From Methylocaldum sp035627495 (GTDB lineage Bacteria; Pseudomonadota; Gammaproteobacteria; Methylococcales; Methylococcaceae), in NCBI RefSeq assembly GCF_035627495.1, contig NZ_DASPLO010000177.1, positions 1 to 64,000 on the forward strand: a stretch of DNA of 64,000 nucleotides. Direction: 5' to 3'. A program made the translations under genes and the position numbers. This document shows, one piece after another, positions 33,810 to 41,650 of the stretch. How positions within the stretch are numbered: the first letter of the stretch is position 1; each line of letters starts with the position of its first letter. The notes beneath the pieces were generated by a model that was given only the letters and a program-made list of their open reading frames with translations, was not told where the DNA came from and made no database searches.

Positions 33810-33963
33810 TTCCATTAAAGCGCAGAGAGTCTCGAGTGGCGAAGGCCCAAGTCGGTGTAGTCTTTCGTGCGCTGCGAGCCTAAGCCAATCTGGCCTTCAT
33901 GGCGCAAATCGGTCCCCGCTCTGGTGCAGTCCCTTGGTTCAGCCTGATTTGGACGTGAAGGTC

Positions 33964-33991
33964 TTCACATAAATAAGTTTTACGGTAAAAT
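33964..33991 (+). promoter_or_regulatory. Candidate promoter for the rpsP operon
   Basis: TTCACA (33964-33969) and TAAAAT (33986-33991) with 16-base spacing lie 45 bases before rpsP. They sit in the 226-base interval after tRNA-Ser, in which no gene is evident. Confidence 0.5.
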
Positions 33992-34035
33992 AACCGGATT
34001 TTTCGGGTTGTTCTTGCATCCTAAGAGGAATTTTA

Positions 34036-34299
34036 ATGGTCACGATTCGTCTTGCCCGTGGTGGCGCAAAAAAGCGTCCTTTTTATCATGTCGTCGTTGC
34101 TGACAGCAGATGTAAACGAGATGGCCGTTACATCGAGCGAGTTGGATTCTTCAATCCGATCGCTTCCGGGAAAGACGAAAGGCTACGTTTGAACGATGCG
34201 CGCGTGCAGTATTGGTTAAGTCAGGGTGCCAAGACCACCGATCGGGTCGGTACCTTGATCAAAGAATTCCACAAGCGTGCCGAGGCGCCTGCAGCCTAA
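34036..34299 (+). CDS. rpsP: 30S ribosomal protein S16
   Basis: An 87-residue small-subunit protein: MVTIRLARGGAKKRPFYHVV at the N-terminus, then DGRYIERVGFFNP and QYWLSQGAKTTDRVG, all family-typical. AGAGGA lies ahead of the ATG. It is the first gene of rpsP-rimM-trmD-rplS, the standard operon coupling ribosomal proteins with rRNA and tRNA maturation. Confidence 0.98.
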   Translation: MVTIRLARGGAKKRPFYHVVVADSRCKRDGRYIERVGFFNPIASGKDERLRLNDARVQYWLSQGAKTTDRVGTLIKEFHKRAEAPAA

Positions 34300-34327
34300 A
34301 GCATAGTCACGCGGCACAGTTGCTAGA

Positions 34328-34828
34328 GTGGCGCGGCAGGTTATAGCTGGTGAAATATCGGGCGCGTTTGGCGTCCGAGGATGGCTGAAAATCCGCTCGC
34401 ATACAGATCCGCCGGATAATATATTGAATTATTCGCCTTGGTTGATCGGTGACGGCAACACCCAAAAGGAACTTAAGGTTATCAGTGGGCGGCGGCATGG
34501 TAACTTAGTAGTGGCCCGTTTGGAGGGCGTCGATACGCGCGACCAAGCATTGCAGTTAACCTCATTGCGTATCTCTGTTCCCAGGGATCAGTTTGCGCCT
34601 CCAAAGCCAGGTGAATATTACTGGGCGGATTTGATCGGACTTGAGGTCCGTACCACATGCGGCGTCAATTTAGGGAAAGTGACTGACATGATGGAAACCG
34701 GCGCAAATGACGTCATAGAGGTCCGAGGTGAGCGGGAACGTTTGATTCCTTTTGTGGTCGGGGAGTTTGTCAAGGACGTCAATTTAAATGAAGGTGTCCT
34801 GATCGTAGATTGGGATCCGGATTTTTAG
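34328..34828 (+). CDS. rimM: 16S rRNA maturation factor RimM
   Basis: Assists assembly of the 30S head and binds S19. 166 residues with the N-terminal RimM beta-barrel (AGEISGAFGVRGWLKIRSHT) and a C-terminal PRC-barrel (YWADLIGLEVRTTCGVNLGK, then GANDVIEV and LIPFVVGEFVKDVN). The start is GTG at 34328. It is shorter than E. coli RimM (182) but has both domains. Confidence 0.95.
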   Translation: MARQVIAGEISGAFGVRGWLKIRSHTDPPDNILNYSPWLIGDGNTQKELKVISGRRHGNLVVARLEGVDTRDQALQLTSLRISVPRDQFAPPKPGEYYWADLIGLEVRTTCGVNLGKVTDMMETGANDVIEVRGERERLIPFVVGEFVKDVNLNEGVLIVDWDPDF

Positions 34829-34840
34829 AGTCGGAACCCA

Positions 34841-35590
34841 ATGCGTTTTGACATTGTTACGCTGTTCCCCGAAATGGTTGAGAGCGCTGTCGGGTATGGT
34901 GTGACCGGGCGGGCAATCGAAAGAGGCGTCATCGATCTTAAGCTCTGGAATCCCCGGACTTATGCGTTGGATCGGCATCGAACAGTGGATGATCGTCCCT
35001 ATGGTGGTGGGCCAGGGATGGTCATGAAGGTTAAGCCCTTACGCAGCGCCATTCATGCAGCGCGGGCCGATTCGGATCTGGCGACAAAGACGATTTATTT
35101 GAGCCCGCAGGGTGGTTTGTTAACTCAGGACGTAATAGTGCGTCTTGCTCAATGTCCGCGGCTCGTTCTGGTCGCCGGACGCTACGAGGGAGTGGACGAA
35201 CGCCTGATCGAAGCCGAGATCGACGAAGAGTGGTCTATAGGCGACTACGTTTTGAGTGGCGGCGAGTTGGCGGTACTGGTGGTCTTCGATGCGGTGGCTA
35301 GGTTGCTGCCGGGCGTTTTAGGACATGCCGATTCGGCCGTTCAGGATTCGCACATGGCGGGGTTGCTGGATTGCCCCCATTACACCAGGCCCGAGGCGGT
35401 CGACGGTCGGCGAGTTCCTGATGTTTTGCAAAGCGGGGATCACGGCGCCATTAGGCGCTGGCGCCTGAAACAGTCGCTCGGTCGCACTTGGTTAAGAAGG
35501 CCGGACCTATTAGCTAAGCTGGAGCTCGATGCGGAGCAGCGGAATTTGCTGGAAGAGTTTAAACACGAATTGAAAGCCGGAACGAATTAA
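34841..35590 (+). CDS. trmD: tRNA (guanine-N1)-methyltransferase
   Basis: Methylates G37 of tRNAs using SAM and prevents +1 frameshifting. 249 residues with the trefoil-knot SPOUT domain. Blocks include FDIVTLFPEMVESAVGYGVT, RPYGGGPGMVMK, LVAGRYEGVDERLIE and SIGDYVLSGGELAVLVV. The catalytic Asp is in VLGHADSAVQDSH. Twelve bases separate it from rimM and eleven from rplS. Confidence 0.98.
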   Translation: MRFDIVTLFPEMVESAVGYGVTGRAIERGVIDLKLWNPRTYALDRHRTVDDRPYGGGPGMVMKVKPLRSAIHAARADSDLATKTIYLSPQGGLLTQDVIVRLAQCPRLVLVAGRYEGVDERLIEAEIDEEWSIGDYVLSGGELAVLVVFDAVARLLPGVLGHADSAVQDSHMAGLLDCPHYTRPEAVDGRRVPDVLQSGDHGAIRRWRLKQSLGRTWLRRPDLLAKLELDAEQRNLLEEFKHELKAGTN

Positions 35591-35601
35591 GGGGAATCGC
35601 A

Positions 35602-35952
35602 ATGTCCAGTCACATTATTGAACAACTTGAGCGCGAATGGATGAGCCAAAAAACGGTGCCGGACTTTGGCCCGGGCGACACCGTAGTCGTGCAGGTGAAG
35701 GTGAAGGAAGGCAATCGGGAGCGCCTGCAAGCCTACGAGGGCGTCGTAATCGCCAAGCGGAATAGAGGATACAACTCCGCTTTCACCGTGCGCAAAATTT
35801 CTCATGGCGAAGGCGTGGAAAGGGTTTTTCAAACGTATAGCCCCCAGGTCCAGGAAATTCAGGTTAAACGCCGCGGCGATGTACGTCGCGCGAAGCTTTA
35901 TTATCTTCGCAACCGCGCCGGCAAGGCCGCCCGCATCAAAGAAAAAATTTGA
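35602..35952 (+). CDS. rplS: 50S ribosomal protein L19
   Basis: A 116-residue large-subunit protein at the 30S-50S interface. The sequence PDFGPGDTVVVQVKVKEGNR, QAYEGVVIAKRNRGYNSAFT and RRGDVRRAKLYYLRNRAGKA is typical, and the length equals the family norm. A strong AAGGGGA site precedes the ATG. It ends the operon and is followed by a terminator-like hairpin. Confidence 0.98.
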   Translation: MSSHIIEQLEREWMSQKTVPDFGPGDTVVVQVKVKEGNRERLQAYEGVVIAKRNRGYNSAFTVRKISHGEGVERVFQTYSPQVQEIQVKRRGDVRRAKLYYLRNRAGKAARIKEKI

Positions 35953-35980
35953 TGGTGTGGAGAGATCGCTACGGCGATTG

Positions 35981-36556
35981 ATGCAAGAATCGGTGACGGG
36001 CAGCGAGCGCTGCCCGTTTCTCGTATTGGGGGACGAAATAGACCAGGAGCGCATTGCAAAAAGGCCATCGGTTGTTGCGGCCCCGGATGTAGAGTCTTGG
36101 TTGGTAGCCGCCCCGTTCGGACCGCTATCGATATCCGCTCGAGGTGGCTGTCTCGTCGGTGTCGATTTTGTGGTGGATGGCGTTTCGGGGCATAAGTCAT
36201 CGAATCCGGTGCTCGAAGAAACCGAACGTCAGCTTTCCGCTTATTTTCAGGATCCGAATAGCCGTTTTAACCTACCGCTGCAATTGAATGGTACTCGATT
36301 TATGCGGCGCGCCTGGCAAGCTCTTCTAGACATTCCTGCAGGGTCCGTCGAGACCTATGGCAGTTTAGCCCAGTCACTCGGGAGTTGCGCTCGCGCCATC
36401 GGGTCAGCTTGCCGCGCTAATCTATTTCCCTTAATTATCCCTTGTCACCGCGTGATTTCTGCGCGCGGACTAGGCGGGTATTGCGGTCACACATCCGGAC
36501 CATTCTTCGAAATCAAGTGCTGGCTACTGAGGCATGAAGGCTGTGCGCTCGATTGA
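35981..36556 (+). CDS. ogt: Methylated-DNA--protein-cysteine methyltransferase
   Basis: A suicide DNA repair protein that takes the alkyl group from O6-alkylguanine. The active site is IIPCHRVISARGLGGYCG, with the alkyl-accepting Cys in PCHRV. The helix-turn-helix part reads FMRRAWQALLDIPAGSVETYGSLA, and an N-terminal ribonuclease-like part precedes it. The loop before the active site (ACRANLFPL) differs from the usual ANGxNPxP. The start is uncertain: the ATG at 35981 has no good ribosome-binding site and its first codons form the operon terminator, so a TTG at 36026 or later is possible. It overlaps xerD by 23 bases. Confidence 0.85.
   Translation: MQESVTGSERCPFLVLGDEIDQERIAKRPSVVAAPDVESWLVAAPFGPLSISARGGCLVGVDFVVDGVSGHKSSNPVLEETERQLSAYFQDPNSRFNLPLQLNGTRFMRRAWQALLDIPAGSVETYGSLAQSLGSCARAIGSACRANLFPLIIPCHRVISARGLGGYCGHTSGPFFEIKCWLLRHEGCALD
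35996..36024 (+). terminator. Hairpin terminator of the rpsP-rplS operon
   Basis: ACGGGCAG (35996-36003) pairs perfectly with CTGCCCGT (36010-36017) around the loop CGAGCG, and TTTCTCG follows. The T-tract is short. The hairpin falls inside the longest frame of the next gene, which bears on where that gene really starts. Confidence 0.55.
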
Positions 36557-37463
36557 ACCGCGCATTGCCGACGCCAATGGAGATCTGATCCGGCGTTTCA
36601 TGAATACGCTATGGGTAGAAGAGGGGTTGAGCGAGAACACTCAGAAAGCGTACGGCAGCGATCTTGGCCTATTTGCTGCTTGGTTGGGCAATACGCACAA
36701 AAAGACACTTTGCGAAGTAGCTGCAGGCGAGATCGAGGGCTACTTAGCTCTCAAATATCGTCAGAAAGCGAGCGAGCGGTCGAGCGCTCGGTTGTTATCG
36801 AGTCTTCGTAAATTTTACTTATTCGTCACTCGCGAGGGGGGCATAGACAAGGATCCGACCGTGTCCATCGAGGCGCCTCGCATCGGTCGCCCTCTGCCTA
36901 AAACGCTTACAGAAAAGGATGTAGAAGCGTTGCTGGAAGCTCCCAATACCGAAGAGCCATTAGGTTGCCGTGATCGGGTTATGTTGGAAATTCTGTATGC
37001 CGCCGGACTTCGGGTGAGCGAACTGGTCGGCCTTACGCTCGGGCAACTGAATCTTCGTCAAGGTGTGATTCGAGTGGTCGGTAAAGGGAGCAAGGATCGC
37101 TTGGTGCCCATCGGCGAAGAGGCCGAAGATTGGGTGAATCGCTATTTGCAGACGGCGCGACCGACGATTCTGAAGGGGCGGCGCAGTGACGATCTCTTCG
37201 TTACGGATCGTGGGGCTGCGATGACACGCCAAGCCTTTTGGCACCTCATCAAGCGCTATGCTTTGCGAGCTGGTATCCACAAGCCGCTTTCGCCCCATAC
37301 TTTGAGGCATGCTTTCGCCACGCATTTGCTGAATCATGGAGCCGATCTGCGGGTGGTTCAGCTCTTATTAGGGCACAGCGACTTGTCAAGTACCCAAATT
37401 TATACCCACGTCGCCCAAGAGCGTCTAAAGGACCTGCATGCCCGCTGCCATCCGCGTGGTTGA
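36534..37463 (+). CDS. xerD: Site-specific tyrosine recombinase XerD
   Basis: With XerC it resolves chromosome dimers at dif, activated by FtsK. 309 residues. The N-terminal SAM-like core-binding domain starts near VEEGLSENTQKAYGSDL. The catalytic domain has Arg in YAAGLRVSELVGL, Lys in VGKGSKDRLVPIG, His-x-x-Arg in SPHTLRHAFATHLL, His in LGHSDLSSTQIY and the nucleophile Tyr in the same segment. The sequence matches XerD more closely than XerC (for example the HPRG end). Confidence 0.95.
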   Translation: MKAVRSIEPRIADANGDLIRRFMNTLWVEEGLSENTQKAYGSDLGLFAAWLGNTHKKTLCEVAAGEIEGYLALKYRQKASERSSARLLSSLRKFYLFVTREGGIDKDPTVSIEAPRIGRPLPKTLTEKDVEALLEAPNTEEPLGCRDRVMLEILYAAGLRVSELVGLTLGQLNLRQGVIRVVGKGSKDRLVPIGEEAEDWVNRYLQTARPTILKGRRSDDLFVTDRGAAMTRQAFWHLIKRYALRAGIHKPLSPHTLRHAFATHLLNHGADLRVVQLLLGHSDLSSTQIYTHVAQERLKDLHARCHPRG

Positions 37464-37490
37464 AACCGTTCCAAGCCTGCCCGAGGACTT

Positions 37491-38279
37491 ATGACTGCAA
37501 ATATTCATCCTACTGCTTGTATCGCTCCGGATGCCAAACTGGGCGCCGGCGTTTCGATCGGCCCCTACGCCGTGATCGAGAGCCATACCGAAATCGGCGA
37601 CGATTGCCGCATTGCTGCCCACGCCGTAATTCATTCGCACGTCCGCATGGGGAGAGATAATCATGTTTGCCCGCATGCGGTCATCGGCGGCTTGCCTCAG
37701 GATTTAGGGTTTGATGCCTCCGCGGAAACCTACGTGGAGATTGGCGACAGCAATGTTTTTCGCGAAGGCGTAACGGTGAGTCGCGCTACCCAAAAAGGGG
37801 CCGCTACGCGGATCGGTGCGAACAACTATCTCATGAATAATAGTCATGTGGCCCATGATTGTAGGCTGGGCGACAACAATATCTTCGCCAGTGGCGCAAC
37901 CCTCGGCGGTCATGTTCATGTCGGCGATCGGGTGTTTTTTGGGGGGGGAGTCATGGTCCACCAGTTTTGCCGCATCGGTAGCTTTGCGATATTGCAGGGA
38001 CTTGCGGGCATCAACAAGGATGTCATCCCCTTTACGCTGGTGGGTGGAAGACCGGGTAAACACTACCGGCTGAATCTAGTCGGTATGCGACGTGCCGGGA
38101 TCGATGGAGACCGTTTGAAGGCAGTGTCGATCGCCTATCGCCGTTTACGGAACAAACAGAGCCTGGACGACTTGCCGGATACTCCGGAACTGGCCTATCT
38201 CCGCCATTGGTTGGTGGGGGAGTCGAAGCGCCACGGCGCTCTAGGGTTTGTCGATATCCACGCCCGCGGCGAAGACTGA
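37491..38279 (+). CDS. lpxA: UDP-sugar 3-acyltransferase LpxA, probably acting on the 3-amino substrate
   Basis: The first step of lipid A synthesis: transfer of a hydroxyacyl chain from ACP to the sugar 3-position. 262 residues with left-handed beta-helix hexapeptides. The catalytic base is His122 in NNSHVAHDC, matching E. coli His125. Gly170 (ILQG) matches the E. coli acyl-chain ruler Gly173, which suggests a long acyl chain. Because gnnA and gnnB follow directly, the natural acceptor is likely UDP-GlcNAc3N, giving an amide instead of an ester. lpxD and fabZ, frequent partners, are not in the window. Confidence 0.95.
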   Translation: MTANIHPTACIAPDAKLGAGVSIGPYAVIESHTEIGDDCRIAAHAVIHSHVRMGRDNHVCPHAVIGGLPQDLGFDASAETYVEIGDSNVFREGVTVSRATQKGAATRIGANNYLMNNSHVAHDCRLGDNNIFASGATLGGHVHVGDRVFFGGGVMVHQFCRIGSFAILQGLAGINKDVIPFTLVGGRPGKHYRLNLVGMRRAGIDGDRLKAVSIAYRRLRNKQSLDDLPDTPELAYLRHWLVGESKRHGALGFVDIHARGED

Positions 38280-38334
38280 TTCGCACGGTACGTCGACGCA
38301 TCCATTTTCTTTTTCAGCATAAAAAACAAGCACC

Positions 38335-39270
38335 ATGAGTCCACTGAAATGTGCCGTGATCGGCGTCGGTTATTTGGGGAAATTCCACGCGGAAAAATAT
38401 GCCGCACTTCCTGATTGCGAATTGGTCGCCGTAGTCGATACGGATCGGCAGGCGGCTCAGGCCGTAGCCGAAAAGACTGGCGCCCAGGCGCTAACCGATT
38501 ACCGCGAACTGCTCGGTGGCGTAGATTCCGTGAGTATCGTGGTACCGACCAGCTTGCACCACCAGGTGGCCAAGGATTTCTTGGCTGCCGGAGCGCATGT
38601 GCTGGTGGAAAAGCCTATCACCGTGACGGTGGAAGAAGCCGACGAGCTCATCCGTATCGCTGAGGATAAGCGCCGCGTGCTCATGGTAGGGCATCTGGAG
38701 CGCTTTAACGCCGCGCTGTTGGCGCTCGATCTGACCGAGGACAAGCCGATTTTCATCGAGTCGCACCGTCTTGCGCCGTTCAAGCCGCGCGCTAATGACG
38801 TTAGCGTCGTGCTCGATCTTATGATCCATGATATCGATATCATCCTCGACTTGGTCGACTGTGAAGTCGAACGCATCGATGCCAAAGGCGTGCCGGTATT
38901 GACCGGCGACGTTGATATTGCCAATGCACGCATCGCGTTTAAGAACGGCAGTGTGGCCAATGTCACGGCCAGTCGGGTGAGCCAGAAAGTCGAGCGCAAG
39001 ATGCGCATGTTCATGCCGAATGCTTATATTTCCGTAGATTTCCAAAACCGTGCGCTAACGCGCCATCGCAAAGGCGAGGGTGAGATGTTTCCCGGCATAC
39101 CGGAAATTGTCAGCGAGGAATCCGTATTCGAGAGCGGAGATGCTCTGATGGAGGAAATCAAGCATTTCGTCGCTTGTATCCGCGACGGGCGCGAGCCTTT
39201 GGTCTCCGGGCTTGCAGGACGGCGCGCCCTGGCGACGGCCACGGAAATTGCTCGTTTGCTCAACCCTTAA
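38335..39270 (+). CDS. gnnA: UDP-GlcNAc 3-dehydrogenase (GnnA-like, Gfo/Idh/MocA family)
   Basis: A 311-residue NAD-dependent oxidoreductase. The Rossmann motif is VIGVGYLGKFHAEKYAAL and the catalytic lysine is in the EKP motif (VLVEKPITVTVEEADELI). The C-terminal domain contains LMIHDIDIILDLV and FKNGSVANVTASRVSQK. In Acidithiobacillus ferrooxidans GnnA oxidises the 3-hydroxyl of UDP-GlcNAc, and gnnA/gnnB lie between lpxA and lpxB. The identical position here is the reason for the specific call. From sequence alone only the Gfo/Idh family would be claimed. Confidence 0.83.
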   Translation: MSPLKCAVIGVGYLGKFHAEKYAALPDCELVAVVDTDRQAAQAVAEKTGAQALTDYRELLGGVDSVSIVVPTSLHHQVAKDFLAAGAHVLVEKPITVTVEEADELIRIAEDKRRVLMVGHLERFNAALLALDLTEDKPIFIESHRLAPFKPRANDVSVVLDLMIHDIDIILDLVDCEVERIDAKGVPVLTGDVDIANARIAFKNGSVANVTASRVSQKVERKMRMFMPNAYISVDFQNRALTRHRKGEGEMFPGIPEIVSEESVFESGDALMEEIKHFVACIRDGREPLVSGLAGRRALATATEIARLLNP

Positions 39271-39390
39271 CCGTTCATAGCGTGTGCGCCACCAACGATT
39301 TCGCTCAGCCCTTTCCTCTCCCGGTGAGAGGGGAAAAGGTGTTGCTGTGCGACGATTTTCATGACAACGCGTAGAGGAGAGTTAGATCTC

Positions 39391-40488
39391 ATGATCCCTA
39401 TGGTCGATTTAAAAGCCCAATATCTGCAACTCAAGGACGAAATCGATCAAAGCTTGAGTCAGGTCTTGGATAGTTGCGCCTTTGTCCTGGGGCCGAACGT
39501 TAGGGCCTTCGAGGAGGAAACGGCGGCTTATCTGGGGGTCAAACACGCGATCGGTGTCGCTTCCGGAACCGATGCCCTGCATCTGGCGCTCTTGGCGGCG
39601 GGTATCGGCGAAGGGGATGAAGTCATTACGACGCCGTTTACCTTCATCGCGACGGCCGAGGCGATTCGCTATGTGGGCGCCAAACCGGTGTTCGTCGACA
39701 TCGATCCCAAGACCTTTAACATCGCTCCCGAGGCAATCGAGGCGGCGATCACGGAAAAGACAGCCGCCGTCATGCCGGTGCATCTGTTCGGCCAGCCCGT
39801 GGACATGCAGCGGATCGCCGCTATCTGCGAAAAGCACGGGCTCAAGATGGTGGAAGACTGCGCCCAATCCTTCGGTGCATCTATCGGCGGACGACAAACC
39901 GGCAGTTTCGGCGTGAGTGCCGGGTTCAGTTTCTTTCCGAGCAAGAACCTCGGTTGCTATGGTGATGGTGGTTTGGTGACCACGAATGCCGACGACATTG
40001 CCGACAAGGTCAAGGTATTGCGCAACCACGGATCCGAGGTGCGTTATTATCACGACGTGATCGGCTATAACAGTCGGCTCGACGAGCTGCAGGCGGCGAT
40101 ATTGCGCGTTAAGCTGAAACGCATCGACGATTTCAATCGCAACCGCCGCCGGGTTGCCCATCTGTATTCGGAGCTGATGGCGGACTTGCCGATGACGACG
40201 CCCCACGAAGACGGTATTGGCGTCCACGTTTATCATCAGTACACCCTACTGACCGACCGGCGCGATGCGGTTATGCAGGCACTCCAAAAGGCTGGCGTTG
40301 CCTGTGCAGTTTATTATCCCGTGCCGCTCCATCGGCAGAACGTGTTCGCCGAGGCGTGTGCCGGACTAAATCTGCCGGTGACCGAGTCGGTTGCGGAACG
40401 CTGCCTGTCCCTGCCCATTTACCCCGAGCTTCAAGAAGCCGATATTCGCCGTATCGTGTCCGTCATCCGCACTGCTTTGAATGACTAA
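39391..40488 (+). CDS. gnnB: UDP-GlcNAc 3-aminotransferase (GnnB-like, DegT/DnrJ/EryC1 family)
   Basis: A 365-residue PLP-dependent sugar aminotransferase that would convert the 3-keto sugar made by GnnA to UDP-GlcNAc3N with glutamate as amino donor. It begins MIPMVDLKAQYLQLKDEIDQ. Family motifs are GVASGTDALHLALLAAGIG, VEDCAQSFGASIGGRQTG and the PLP lysine in FSFFPSKNLGCYGDGG. I prefer the ATG at 39391 to the upstream one at 39361, which adds an unrelated decapeptide. Its end overlaps lpxB by eight bases, which ties it to lipid A synthesis. Confidence 0.83.
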   Translation: MIPMVDLKAQYLQLKDEIDQSLSQVLDSCAFVLGPNVRAFEEETAAYLGVKHAIGVASGTDALHLALLAAGIGEGDEVITTPFTFIATAEAIRYVGAKPVFVDIDPKTFNIAPEAIEAAITEKTAAVMPVHLFGQPVDMQRIAAICEKHGLKMVEDCAQSFGASIGGRQTGSFGVSAGFSFFPSKNLGCYGDGGLVTTNADDIADKVKVLRNHGSEVRYYHDVIGYNSRLDELQAAILRVKLKRIDDFNRNRRRVAHLYSELMADLPMTTPHEDGIGVHVYHQYTLLTDRRDAVMQALQKAGVACAVYYPVPLHRQNVFAEACAGLNLPVTESVAERCLSLPIYPELQEADIRRIVSVIRTALND

Positions 40489-41629
40489 CCGCTCGCCTCT
40501 CGTCATGCTGAGCGCCGGAGAAGCCTCCGGCGATCTCCATGCTGCGAACCTGTTCCTGGAACTGAAAAAGCTCATCCCGAACCTTCGCGGCATCGGCATG
40601 GGCGGGGTCAGGATGCGTGAAGCGGGAGTCGAGCTCCGTTGCGATTCGACCCATCTCGCCGTCATCGGGCTCGCCGAGGTGGCCAAGCATTACGGAGAAA
40701 TTCGCCGCGCGCTCCGTCTGATGCAACGGATTGCCTACGAAGAGAAACCGGACCTGCTGATCTGTGTCGACTATAAGGAATTCAACTTCCGTCTTGCACG
40801 GAAGGCGAAGGCGTGCGGTGTCAAAGTCTTGTTCTATGTGAGCCCGCAGGTTTGGGCCTGGCGTCCCGGTCGAGTGAAGAGCTACGGCCGGATCGTCGAC
40901 CACATGGCGGTGATTTTCCCGTTCGAAGTGCCGTTCTACGAGGTATATCGGCTACCCGTGACCTACGTGGGCCATCCCTTGGCGGGAAAGGTGAAGCCGT
41001 CCATGGGGCGGGCCGCAGCCATGGAGAAGTTCGGATTTGCGGGCAAGGGGCCGATTATCGGACTGTTGCCGGGCAGCCGGGTCAACGAGATCAACCGGCT
41101 CATGCCCGTTATTCTAGGTGCTGCCCGACATCTGGCGCACGAGTTTGCAGGAGCGGAATTCGTTCTCTTTCGGGCGCCATCGATAGCGGACGAGTTGCTG
41201 AAAAGCCATCTTGCGGTTAATGACCTGAATATCCGCGTGATCGAAGGGCAGGATTACGATGCCCTGCAATGCTGCGATGCCGTAATCACGGTTTCCGGCA
41301 CCGCGACTCTGGAAGTGGCGCTGTTGGGCGTACCCATGGCGATTATTTACCGGTTAACCCCACTGAGTTACTGGCTTGGTCGCCTGCTGGTCCGTATTCC
41401 CTATATCGGATTGCCGAATATTTTGGCGGGTCGACATATCGTCCGCGAATTCATCCAGCATGATGCGACGGCGGACAATGTCGCTGGCGAGATCGCCCGA
41501 ATTCTTCGGGACTCCGACTATGCGGAAGCGATGCGGCGGGCCCTAAGGCAAATTAGGGGCGATTTGGGAGAGGAGAATGGCGTGGCCAAACTCGCACGGT
41601 TGGCGGCGGAAATGTTGAAACGAAACTGA
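40481..41629 (+). CDS. lpxB: Lipid-A-disaccharide synthase
   Basis: A GT19 glycosyltransferase that joins UDP-diacyl sugar and lipid X to form the lipid A disaccharide at the inner membrane. 382 residues, as in E. coli. Conserved blocks are MLSAGEASGDLHAANLF, CVDYKEFNFRLARKAK, YVSPQVWAWRPGRVK, LLPGSRVNEI and TVSGTATLEVALLGVPM. It overlaps gnnB, so the four genes lpxA-gnnA-gnnB-lpxB are probably one transcription unit. It converges with the minus-strand EAL gene. Confidence 0.97.
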   Translation: MTNRSPLVMLSAGEASGDLHAANLFLELKKLIPNLRGIGMGGVRMREAGVELRCDSTHLAVIGLAEVAKHYGEIRRALRLMQRIAYEEKPDLLICVDYKEFNFRLARKAKACGVKVLFYVSPQVWAWRPGRVKSYGRIVDHMAVIFPFEVPFYEVYRLPVTYVGHPLAGKVKPSMGRAAAMEKFGFAGKGPIIGLLPGSRVNEINRLMPVILGAARHLAHEFAGAEFVLFRAPSIADELLKSHLAVNDLNIRVIEGQDYDALQCCDAVITVSGTATLEVALLGVPMAIIYRLTPLSYWLGRLLVRIPYIGLPNILAGRHIVREFIQHDATADNVAGEIARILRDSDYAEAMRRALRQIRGDLGEENGVAKLARLAAEMLKRN

Positions 41630-41650
41630 GGGTGGAATCCGGTCAATCGG

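Noticed and set aside
39305..39340. Short palindrome CCTCTCCCGGTGAGAGG between gnnA and gnnB
   Set aside because: Too short to name as an element; it could be a dispersed repeat core, but one window does not show it.
39409..40236. 275-codon minus-strand frame
   Set aside because: Antisense to gnnB.
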